Source of the DNA: Asterella californica | Taxonomy: Eukaryota > Streptophyta > Marchantiopsida > Marchantiales > Aytoniaceae | Assembly: GCA_036924285.1 (NCBI GenBank) | Contig: JAYKYS010000009.1 | Span: forward strand, 23,292,001-23,356,000 | Direction of reading: 5' to 3' | Length of the DNA stretch: 64,000 bases | In this document: in pieces, positions 32,301 through 42,900 of the stretch | Numbering within the stretch: the first letter of the stretch is position 1 | Layout: every line of letters begins with the position of its first letter | Notes under the pieces: model-generated | Told to the model about the DNA's origin: nothing | Seen by the model: only the letters and a program-made list of their open reading frames with translations | Database searches by the model: none | Program-made: the position numbers and the translations under genes

Positions 32301-33593
32301 TTACTATGCAGATTGACACACATATGATTACACATCTTGGCACAGTACACACACTGCGTTCGATGCTAGAGACATACGAATAGAATTGGATTACACCGGA
32401 GGGATCTTCACTTTTGCTTCCAACAGTGGATCGAAGATGTAGATAGAGGTAGTGGATAGCATAGAGCAGGAACGGCATCTCGTGTAGTCCTATTTCTGAG
32501 CTGGTGTGTGAGGTAGGAACAAGAAGTGGAGGGAGTGAGCTTCTCAAAATCAATGTACCTTCTTCTCGAGGAATTGATTTCAGATTTGAGTGCAGAAGCT
32601 TTGTCTGTGTCTTCTGGACAGTGGGTTGCTTCGAATTCACACCCAATTGTGCATGAGAAGCTTTCTTCTTGAGTGACGGTGATTGTTAAAAGTTGTGCAG
32701 AGTGGAAGCTTGTCTCATCCAGTGGAGCACTTCGGATCCGCGTACGGATAGTCCTATGAAAAGCGATCTTAGACGATAGAGTAGTCAGAGTGACAACAAA
32801 AAAAGAAGAAGACTTCTTCTCATAGCAGAAGACGACATCCTCGAGTGGAAGACTGTATAACTGTAAGTCAATTTGTGGTCTTCTTCCCCAAATTACGACA
32901 AGCAAGGATAGCTTGTTAGTCAGGATCCGGACTAGAAGTCTGTCGGAATCTTAATTTCTCATTTTTATCTTGTTTTTTTTTATTTGGATTTTCTCTTCTT
33001 CCTCATCTTCTCTCATCTTCTCATCATCCTACTTTCTTCTAGTGAGTTTTCGAGACTTCTATTGAATTTCCGTGGAGGTGAATGTTGTTGTAATGCTGCA
33101 GGAAGACCGTTTTTCTTGGCAGAAACCTGGAAAGGTTACATGAGACACACACTCTGTGATTGATCTAACCCCGTTGGAAATTTGAAGAGCAATGCGTGAC
33201 AAACATTGTTAATTTGGTATCTACGAAGCAAGAATAGTCTTCTGGAGGTATGAGAAGTCGAATTGAACTCCCGGAAATCAAGAATTGTTTCAGGAAGACT
33301 ATCGTGAGAAGATTAGAAGCCATGACCTCGAAGCAAGAAACATCTTCTCAAGCTTCCCAGCAATATCTGTGTGATATTTTAGATTGTAATTGTTTGTTTA
33401 GATCCAAAGCATCTTCTGAAGGATTTGGAAGTCGTGTGATTTTGTAAGAAAACGAGATTTCTAAATAAAATTCGTGTGTTTGTGCGTTTGAACAGATCTT
33501 AGAACTTAGAACAATGATAGTTGTGCAAATTTTCTGTGAGAACGATATTTTTTATGCTACAAAGGACTAAAAGAAACATCTTGAGACACTACA
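29370..33593 (+). mobile_element. TGTGGTG...CACTACA unit, copy 2 (4224 bp)
   Basis: Starts TGTGGTGCTCACAA and ends GAGACACTACA, flanked by a perfect 5-bp duplication. Homologous to 1114-6439 along its length, minus roughly 0.9 kb of the coding region (equivalent of about 3565-4470). The TG...CA ends with a 5-bp duplication point to retroviral-type integration. No pol and no internal pair of terminal repeats were seen, so it is a solo giant LTR or a non-autonomous element. It interrupts a Harbinger pseudogene. GAAGAC/GTCTTC motifs occur throughout, several as palindromes such as TCTTCCGGAAGA at 29545-29556 and GAAGACGTCTTC at 29552-29563. Confidence 0.8.
31256..31915 (+). pseudogene. Coding remnant of the TGTGGTG unit, internally deleted
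   Basis: 31256-31474 repeats the N-terminal protein of copy 1 (MSMHPRGLVLPV, LGLDFFMWDWNL, VARGRSSSW) and ends early. 31712-31906 repeats its acidic C-terminal part (PEDKVSSERQEAELSS, KSEEAQVDSAS). The coiled-coil middle is deleted and stops are present between the pieces. It shows that this protein is a regular component of the unit. Confidence 0.6.
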
Positions 33594-33598
33594 GCCCA
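33594..33598. repeat. Target site duplication GCCCA (right)
   Basis: Exact repeat of 29365-29369 directly after CACTACA. Confidence 0.85.
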
Positions 33599-33893
33599 GA
33601 ATGGCTAACCGTGCTAGAACACCTTCAGTTACTATACACTTAATAGTAGACTCTCCATCGTGCAACAATTCTTCGATGCTAAAATAAATACATCGACCAG
33701 ACGATATATAACAATGTTCAGCTTTATTTGAACAAACACTGCATGTCCACAACATTAACTTTTTGGCTGGTGGTAAAGGGAGAAACTGTTGTGATGTGAC
33801 GGTATTTGACATACTGTATACTGTAGTAAGTGGTGGTTTTTGATACTGCGGTTTGGAATGTTTAGGTTTTTGGGATGAATCATGTTTAGCCAT
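33599..33893 (-). pseudogene. Upstream part of the interrupted Harbinger-like region
   Basis: A minus-strand frame from ATG 33893 (MAKHDSSQKPKHSK...) runs into the inserted unit. If the unit and one GCCCA copy are removed, the frame stays open for about 27 more codons on the far side, so the insertion split an open frame. It contains a WTCSVCSNKAEHC Cys-rich stretch. No Harbinger motif lies in this part; the assignment rests on contiguity with 28590-29364. It could instead be non-coding sequence next to the transposase. Confidence 0.35.
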
Positions 33894-35733
33894 CAGTTAT
33901 TATTAGAAAATTTAGTATAGGAGAGTCTGTATTGATGGTTGTAGACATATTTTGCTTTCTTTTGTTGGGACAATCTGTCTTCATTGTCTTTTCTTTTGCA
34001 CCATTGTGGGATAATTAGCCATTTGGACTACTCGTTATTCAATTTGTTTGCCTCTTATTATTGTGGTGTAGTTCTCCATTTCGGTGATTCTCTATAATTT
34101 TTATTAGTGAAGTTTTGCTCATATTGGAAAACGAAGAAGAGATTAAAAAAAAAGATGTTATTACCCAGATAATCTTTCTTTTAATTCCAACTTGATATGT
34201 TGTTCCAATCAATATTAGAGTGCATAAGTGATTGAAGAGTAATGGTAATTTGTAAGAAGAGAAGAGGTTCAAGTTAGGACCATGTGGGATCAAAAGTTAG
34301 ATATGTATGTTTGCTGCTCGTATAACCATGACTATGTATATTTGAGAAAAATAAGAGATAAGGTGGTGAGTGAAATACAGATCTGCTGCTTGGTTTAACC
34401 ATTGTTTAATGGGTGTTTATGTTTAGACTAGGCTTGGTTTAACCATTGTTTAATGGGTGTTTATGTTTAGACTAGGTAGATACGGAGCATGACAATGAAA
34501 AAATTCATTCTTTTTTCTCTATTAGAGCAAGTAAGTCCGATACTAGAACGCCTATAAATTCTAGGATGATCGAAAATACAGCCATCCAAACCAAACACAA
34601 ACAACACGTGAAACTACGAACGAACAAGAGAAAACTCACTTCCAAAATGTTACTCGACACCAGCTAAAACCAACCCACCCACACCTACCACCAAACCACC
34701 GCTCATAAAAAAGTCACTGTGAAAAAGAATAACCACACTGGCAGAAAACAACCCAACCACCGATCACAAGTGAAATGAAACGAGATCCCAGCCAACCGAT
34801 TCGAACCGGGACGCAACTGCAAAAAAGCAAACAAAAAACAGCAGGTACACCTCACAATAGACCGCAGAAAACGAAGAACAACTTGCTATCAAGTCATTCT
34901 AAATCTAATGCCATCGACGACGAATACACAAACAGAAAAAGAACAAACAACCAGTGGCGAATCTCTCCGAACCAAACGCCGCACTTGTAATGCGATGGCC
35001 ATCGGCCCGATTTCCAGTCATTCCAAAACAACCGCAACTGATCACAGAGAAGAAATACGAGTACACACATAACATCCTTAGACCAGAACTCTGTCGCTCA
35101 CACTGCGAACACTCCACCCAACCAAACCGAACATCCGGAACTAGAACCCTAGCCGCTCCCGACGCTCCGGCAACCGAACTGAACCGAATTGGTCTACAAC
35201 TGTAGACAGTTCAGTTTCAGGCTGAGTCGCAGCCAATTCAGGTTCAGTGGCCGGAGGGTGATGACCCACTAGGCTTAATTGCTGCTTCACTTTAATTTTT
35301 TTTGTTCACTATGTCTTTCTTTGGTATCTTGTTACCCTCGAAGTTACCGTGTGCCGAGTGAAACACTAAATTCCAAACCGTATTGTGGCGTTTGGCCTTT
35401 TCCTCCTCTCCGTAGAGGGAAGTTGGGATGCAAATTTAACCCACCAGAAGCAAATGCTTCAAAATCAAGACACTGATGCCCCCCTATGGATTGCTAACAG
35501 TAAATGGACCAATGATTTAACAGGCCATCTCAGACACGAATAAAGACAACAACGAATGAAGACAATATCTCCTGCCAATATGGATACTTCTCTCAAAATA
35601 TTTTCATTTAAGTGTCAACAATGCCGGGGGAGACCCCAATACTCTCATACACTAGAAAAATATGCGAGACTACAAAACATCTCAACGAAGGCTGAGCTGA
35701 AATATAATACATCTATCTCTAGTGGCTAACATG
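33894..35733. other. Gene-free stretch downstream of VPS13
   Basis: AT-rich left half, and a right half poor in T on the plus strand (34560-35200). No gene recognised. A perfect 44-bp tandem duplication lies at 34389-34476. The VPS13 3' UTR must lie just below 35734, but no clear polyadenylation signal could be fixed. Confidence 0.5.
34389..34476. repeat. Perfect 44-bp tandem duplication
   Basis: 34389-34432 and 34433-34476 are identical (CTTGGTTTAACC...TTTAGACTAGG). Confidence 0.95.
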
Positions 35734-36960
35734 CTATACTCGGTCTATATCATCAACATCGATTTCCCTGCTACTAATCAATTTTACTCTTCTAGGTCTA
35801 ATTCCCGCATTCTGCTCTGTCTCACGTAAAGCTAGAAACGTAAGGGCTTCACAAGTAATAGCATATATATAACAATTCCACGGGGAACTAGCAGGTACTT
35901 GCCAAACTACTGATTCTTCGAAGTCCGTGTGTTCGGTTAGTTCTTCTCTGATACACCAGCATGCATCGGCCTCCGGTTCCATGTACGCAGACACAGCCAC
36001 ACAACCTAACGCTACGTAGCCATGAGGAGCCCTTGGCATCCAGATTGATATATGCTCCAGAAAACCGTCTTTCCAGTTCCTCCACACCTGCACGCATGTC
36101 AACCAGCTTACATAAATTAATATGACACGATCAAGCAAGCGTTCTACAACTATGGCTACTCTGGAACTTCGATACAAACACTTTATCACTACGGACGCGC
36201 ATCTCTTTCAACCTCAAGTGGGTAAAAGCCCAATATAGGATACAAGGACTGAAGGACGAAACAGGCTTGTAGTCCAAATAAATCTGCAAAGTCCGAGATG
36301 TTCCAAGTTGTTAATGCTGAATGAGCGATGTACCAGATCGTAACCAGTAGGCTTCGCGAACATGCCGTCCTCCCGTTTGTATGTCACAGCAACAGCCGGT
36401 GGTTCAATACCGTGATGGGCAATATCTCCAACAGAAACATAGCTGCCAGCCGCAGAAACAGGTAAATAGTGCGAGTATGTATAAACATCACGAAATGAAC
36501 ACCATACTCAAATACCCAGAGGCAAATTGATATCTGAATGAGAGTAGTATATACCCTTCTGGTGCTTGAGGTCGCCATAGCGTGCAAAGTTCTCCTGCTG
36601 GGGTGCCCTGTAGAAAATCGTGTAAAACCTCATCATACAAAGATTCTATTGTGGTCCAACACCCGCACAGGGAACTGTATGAAAAGCCATAGTAACATTA
36701 ATGCATGACCCTTCAAGTGAGAAATTACATACCAAAGAGCATATAGAGCATGAAAAGCCAGCTTCCTGCTCACTAGTCCATATTCTCTTGAACAGCACCG
36801 CCTCATGAGTCAAGCCAACGGGATAACCCCGCGCAACACCTCTAGATGCTGCAGGGGAAGATGACTCTACCAAGCCATCCTCCCTCATACTACCAGGATT
36901 CGATCGCTTTGATCGAAAACTTGCCGGTAGCAACCTGAGGTGATGAGCATGCCTGCTCTC
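35734..36960 (-). other. VPS13: VPS13 exons 54-57: C-terminal tail with two Vps62-like repeats
   Basis: Exons 36733-36960, 36555-36607, 36334-36442 and 35734-36087. Exon 54 is basic and variable, then IWTSEQEAGFSCSICSL. The fifth repeat is split over exons 55 and 56 (LCTLWRPQAPEG / YVSVGDIAHHGIEPP, a GD form). The sixth is in exon 57 (SIWMPRAPHGYVALGCVA, a GC form), followed by CREELTEHTDF-type sequence, PWNCYIYAITCEALTFLALRE, and a charged end ending in DDIDRV. The same ending order is known from plant VPS13 proteins. Confidence 0.9.
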
Positions 36961-39900
36961 CTGTGGAGGGAGAACAAACGATACGATGAAACCGTCAGAA
37001 CCCCACCTTTGCATGTGCAACCTCGTATTGAAGGTTTGGCATGTCTATAGAAGGATGACTGCTAAAGGATACAAGCACTGTAACAGGTGACATACGGAGA
37101 CACAAGCTGTTACGTGACTTGATTTCATTAACAATGAACAACGGTTCTTTGTTGTTTCCCACTCGTTTGGTGAAATGCAAATAGATTTATAACCAACCAT
37201 GTCGCTTTAGAAAATAAGCTAATAATAAGATAGATTCTTCAAATTGCTCGAAACGTGAAGAGCTGAATCAGGAACAGGCATAATATCATCTATTTCTTTA
37301 TTTCTTGTTATGCTGGTGCTAACGATTGCAGTAACAACTGGCACGCTCCCATGCGTTCTAGTATTACTCGGCTCACGAACGATGCTCCTAACGTGGCTCC
37401 CTAACAGCGGGCGTTCAAAAGTCACTAAACACGAAAATGGTTTTCAAAGCACGCAGCATTAAACCTTCTCACCTCGGAAATGACTGTCTGTCGGTCAGGT
37501 CCATATTTCTTCCACACTTCTCGTATACTTCTTGCAACTTTTTTCGCGTGAGAAACTCTCCCCTCGAGTGATCTCTCATAGCATTTTATAACTTGTGCGA
37601 AGCTTTTTGTACTCCATCTCAGGTGAAGTATCACAAAGTGCGTGTGGTGGGCAGCTATCTCTACAGCCAAAACATTTCTCCATGGTACTTCCCACAGGAT
37701 CGAACAAGGATCCGTGAAAATCTTTTCTGGCTTCTGGAAATGGGATGCAGGACGCTATAGACGTGTAACAAGCAACGTTAGAGTCAGGCGTGAGACCATA
37801 CAACACAATCAAAGTACATACGGACAAAGACTATAAGCTAAGACTCGCTAATGGGTGATAAAAAACATGGGCTTATCACCATTACCGAGTCATATAGCAC
37901 TCCGATCAGTCCCTTAGTTCTGATGTAAAACTTACCGCAAGCATCATTACACGTCGGTTTGTAAGCATCAGAACTCTGTGCCTCGGCAGATCGACATGGT
38001 TCTCATAGAAATCTGACCACGCATATTTTGCAGGCTCACTGAACGCTTCCCTAAACCCAAAAAGGGCTCCCGACTGGGCCAGCTGGAGTAGTGCCTGTAT
38101 TCAGCCACATGTACAAGTTTAGACACAGAAAGTCCGTAAGGCGATTCACATGGGCAAAACAGCAGGTTTGGAGCGGTGAAAATTAGGGTTTAGGGATCAA
38201 ACTAAGTCTAAATGGCAACCTTTTCTCCTCATATTCTAGTTTGCTAACGAAACGCTACGCAGCGCAAATGAAATAACAACTTGTAGTAGCAAAGCACGGT
38301 TCCCACTTGCGTACATACCTGCCCAAGCGCCGCAAATTCGTCGTATCTCTCCAGAATTCCGTCTCCTCTTATAGCCCTCGGTACCCTAACCCTTGTTACA
38401 TGAGAATCTGCGTCAAAGATCTCGAAACAGTTGGTGCAGCTAACGCCAACACCATTGACCGTCAAAGATACAAATTCGAGCATCCCGCTGACAGGGAGCA
38501 TTACAAAACCAACTGCCGCCTTCCCCACCCCCTGGAAGAAACCAACAAAGCCGTACTGCCTTGCACTTGTGAAAGGTTTCGTTACCACGCCAGTCAACCC
38601 ATACGCAAATCCCCGTGCCAATGCTTCCGTGCCTTGCAGCAGCCCATCACCAATACCAGAGAGATTTCTCGCTCGATCCTGAAACAGCCATCCAGAAGTG
38701 TCCAGAGGCTTTAAAGAGGTCTAACAACCAAACGACCTTGGCTGTTGGAGCTTCTAAGTCATGAATTAGTAGTCCAGAGGCTTTACGGAGGGCTAACAAC
38801 CAAAGGATCTAGGCAGTCGGAGCTACTAAGTGATGAAACTGAAACACCTTTGAACTAGTCCGATACTGTACGAAGAGTATACTGCGTACCTTTTTGGATC
38901 GAAGTCTTAGGTACTTCCCATCACTCGATAACTGTGCTGCACCCTTACTCAAAGTTCCTATTGCCGAACTTGCATTGCCAAAGAGGTCTACTCCAGTCAA
39001 GAGAAGAAGAGGTTGATGTATCAAATCCCGTCGTATCCTACTTGTAATTGCAGGACCGATCTGACTTCTTCTAATGTACCTATCCTTGTGTAGGACGTTG
39101 CTCAAGCGGATCTGCAAACGGAAGAATTAGGATTTGTTTATGTGATACCCAATTAAAGAAACTGAAGTAACCTTGCGAATCATAAGAGGTTCCCTTAGAG
39201 AGCAATCATACCGGCATTTTGTTGGTATTTCCCAGACCGGTCACCAATGGACCCCAATAGCCAAGCATGCCACGGGGACGCGCAGCTGGTGCCGTCTCCA
39301 AGGTAAGCTTCAGACGTACTTCTGAGACATCAATCAAACTGCCACACCAACAACCATTTCATAAAACAGCTTTAAGGCTCGTTTACCTGGTGGTAAACGA
39401 TCCAGGTAACTGTATAAACTCACAAGCCTTTCGTACTAATTACTGTTCCACAAGCGGCCATCAAACGAACACCAATCTAGTTCCGGGGACGTTCATTACA
39501 GACCCAACGTCCTCCGAGGTTATATGGCGGTTTCTACTTGAAGAGCCCAAGGTAGAAGGCTCCACAACGAGAAAGTCAATTAGCTCTCCAATGGGTAAGT
39601 TGCAGCATCCAGCTTTACTTACTCTATACGAAACTCTGGGTCAACCTGGACGACCTCCGAGCCCTCAGACAGTCGATCCAAGTGCAAATTATTATACATA
39701 TCAACTATGGCCCATATGATCGGCTCATGAACGTTCACACGCAATCCGCTTTGCACCTGCGGATAACAAGCAACCACTGAGCAGTGAAAATGCAGCTCCA
39801 AACTGTCTCCCGTGTCTGCCATGGAACATCCGGATATATACTCTATTTGTATGGTGTTGGTTGCACTCAACGCACATATGTGCTCTACTCAGGTTCTATC

Positions 39901-42900
39901 CGAACTTTACATCAACAGGATGGAACGGAACGGGACAATATTATCGTATGCAGCGACTGGCAAGGCGTACCAGTCCAGTCGCTGCATATACCAAAATTAT
40001 ACTTTTAACTGACTGACATCACCGACAGGACTGTGATATTGTCCATCACATCTGAGACGGGAACTTACTTGGACCCCAATATAGGGGAATACCCTCGTGG
40101 CTTCAGTGTTGTCGTCATACATAGTGAGAGTAGCCGTCAACAAAAAGTCCTTCTCCTCACTCCTCCCCTCAGGAGCAAGCAGCACGGGCATCCATGTGAG
40201 AGGGAGCTGATTATCCAGTTGCATGTCACCAATTCGTAGTTTGAGACTGCAATGGAAAGCATCAGGTTTAGTCTGAGGATTAGTCGTTACCAAAGAGTGC
40301 TAATTTGTTATCATGCAAGGATGTACTTTAAGCGTCGTAAGGCTCCTGTTCTCGTAAAAGCAAGTACATAGTATTCGGTAAAACGACTACACTGAGATTC
40401 TACTTCGGAAGCTTTTTACAGGGTCATATCTGTGAATAAACACGGACCAGCAGAATCTGCAGGGACAGTTAAGTTATCCGCATATCGGGTTCTTACCCGC
40501 TTATTCTCTCACCAAATCCCATTTGGTAAGTGAAAAGGACCTCCCCCAGAAACAGGTAAAGTATTTCCTGAGGCTTATGGTCAATTACTGAAAGCCCCAA
40601 CTTCGGAATATCCACAACGATTTCAGTTTGAGCAGAAGCTTCGTCCTCGGCTTCCTCCCTTGGTACAGAGACCTGTTCACGGTTTGATGATGATATCTCT
40701 CCTTCTTCAAACGTTTCAGTATCTCTCGTCTCTTCATAAAATCTTACTGTCTTCACATCCATCAACTCCAGTACACGTATACATATTAACGTGGAAGAGT
40801 CCTGGCCTGACTCTACTGGAGGATGGTCACCAATTTTGTTCACATCGAGAGTTACACTATTGCCGCCAGCTACCACCTCCAAGAGTTGTTCTCGACAGTA
40901 ATCCTCCCAAGCAAATGTCTTCGTTGAGTGAGGCTGCAAACTCTGCCACCCGTGGCCATCAAGCCCATATTGTCGAATCTCGAAGCAGTTGCTGGTGCGG
41001 TTATCCAGCCTGTCCAGGTTGACTATTATGAGAAAAGAATTCGCTGGAACTAACTACGAATGGTGCGGACACATTTTGAGTACAACGTGCCACGCTGAAC
41101 ACTGATCTTGTTGCTTCGCGGTTTCACTAAGTTCACACACACGGCCTAGAGTGACGGTGCTGTAAACCGGGTCGGTAAGAAATAATCACAAGAAAAAGTA
41201 CACGTTCTTCTCTCCATTAGGTGTGATGCAGGGGCCAAAGTACGTTTATCTTATCTAGCGTAAGGTTCGCACCTTGTACCAAGTAATCCCACTCCTTGTG
41301 AGAAAGGGTTCCATAGAAAGACCAACAGAACCAACAACCTGACCGAGAATATGAGAATACCTTTGGACTCGATTCTGGACTCTCGAACTTCGAGTCCAGA
41401 ATCGAGTCCAAAGGTTGATGTCTACTTTAGTAACACACACAGACTTAAAGGAGCAGAAGTACATTCCTTTTATCTAGCTTAAGGCCAAAGACACTGCACC
41501 AACTAATCCACTCTCAGCGAGAAAGATTCACGAACAAGACCAACAGGAGCAGCGACCTTTGGACTTGAACCTGGCCGTCCGAAGTTCGGATACGTAGTTG
41601 ATGCCTACTGTGTATGCGTCGCATACACAGCCAAAGGGCCAAAGTGCGTTTCTCTATCTACCTTAAGGTTCAACGCACTGGACCAAATAAAAGCGACAAA
41701 ATCTCAAAGAAACACTAACAGGAGCATCGACCTGCCACCTTACGCAAGAAGACCTGGACCTCTGACGTCGAGTCATAGTTGATGTCTACTCTAATAAGGC
41801 ATCCAGAAGTCTGTAGATCACCTCACCGCAGTATCGACCAGGGCAAAGCGAGCATGATCACATGGCATCCTTGTCTGTGTGTCTCGGGAGGTAAACAAAG
41901 GATTTGTACCGAGCTCATACCTGTATGGACCTCGAGCAGACCCCAGTCTGAACAGGACTAAGAAGCGTGATCCTTCTTCATAACCACGAATTTCAATTCT
42001 AACGCTTCTTCTTCCTCCGCCCTCTTTGCGCAAAGCAAGGTACATGCTCGTTTCCTTGTCAACCGGAAACGGGTATGACCACTGACATCCATCCAACTTG
42101 ATCTGCGGGGCTAATCCGTCAGTCAGAACCCGAGCAGAGAGATTACTGATTCAAAGTGCTGAAAGTGAAGAGCTAAAAATTTCTAGCTTTACGTCCTTGC
42201 AACAAAGTAATCAACCTAGCTTATTGGTTGGAGCTGTCAGTTCCTAAGCACGATCATTTCGATGTAAATGTCATAACACCCACTGATAAATTAGTGACAC
42301 TCAGAAACACAACTGTATGGCAAGAAAGCAAGCGAGGCAAAGAGCACTGAAGAAAAAACCTGCAAAAGGCCGGACTCCTCGGCTTCCATAAAGGGAAAGG
42401 ACACTCTCCAGTCTGAGTTGTGTAAAGTTTTAATATCATCGTTACCCTTCTGCTTCATGTACATAGCTTGTCCGACCCAATTTGTGAACAAGATGTACGG
42501 TCGGATGCGAATAACCTTTGGAGTGGATACATCAAAAGAAATATGAGAGGGTTCAGCAGGAACAACGTGAAGTTAAGGTTGAGTTGAGTAAACTCACAGC
42601 AAAACAAGACAGTTACTTTGATACCAGTGTAGGCAACAGGAACAGAACATAACCACTAGGAATCTAGCAAACTGTCTCGAACCAAGAACCTTGAACCAAC
42701 ATCCAGAATCTTTATACCGTCATGAGACCTTGAAAGCCACGATGTACCTTTGTCTTAACAAACTGCAGTGGGCAGGACGTCATCGTTACAAGAAACCGAT
42801 AATATGACCCGTGCTCAGCTAGCCCTTTGACCTCAGTAGATCCATCCTGCAAAATATAACTCAAATGGAAAATCAGAAGTAAATCATCCTCTCTTCCTTT

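Larger units (their letters stand above)
41233..41790. repeat. Three diverged tandem repeats (about 180-200 bp)
   Basis: Units start near 41233, 41455 and 41638. Each carries CCAAAGT/GTAC...TATCTAG, AAGG, CAGGAGCA-type blocks and ends in GTTGATGTCTACT or close variants. All lie inside the 911-bp VPS13 intron. Confidence 0.65.

Noticed and set aside
36995..37180. Open frame just upstream of VPS13 exon 54
   Set aside because: No resemblance to VPS13 and no in-phase splice sites; treated as intron.
37219..37425. Possible extra VPS13 exon (TFERPLLGSHVRS...)
   Set aside because: No suitable donor in phase was found; exon 53 to 54 joins directly in phase 0. Left open as the only uncertain spot.
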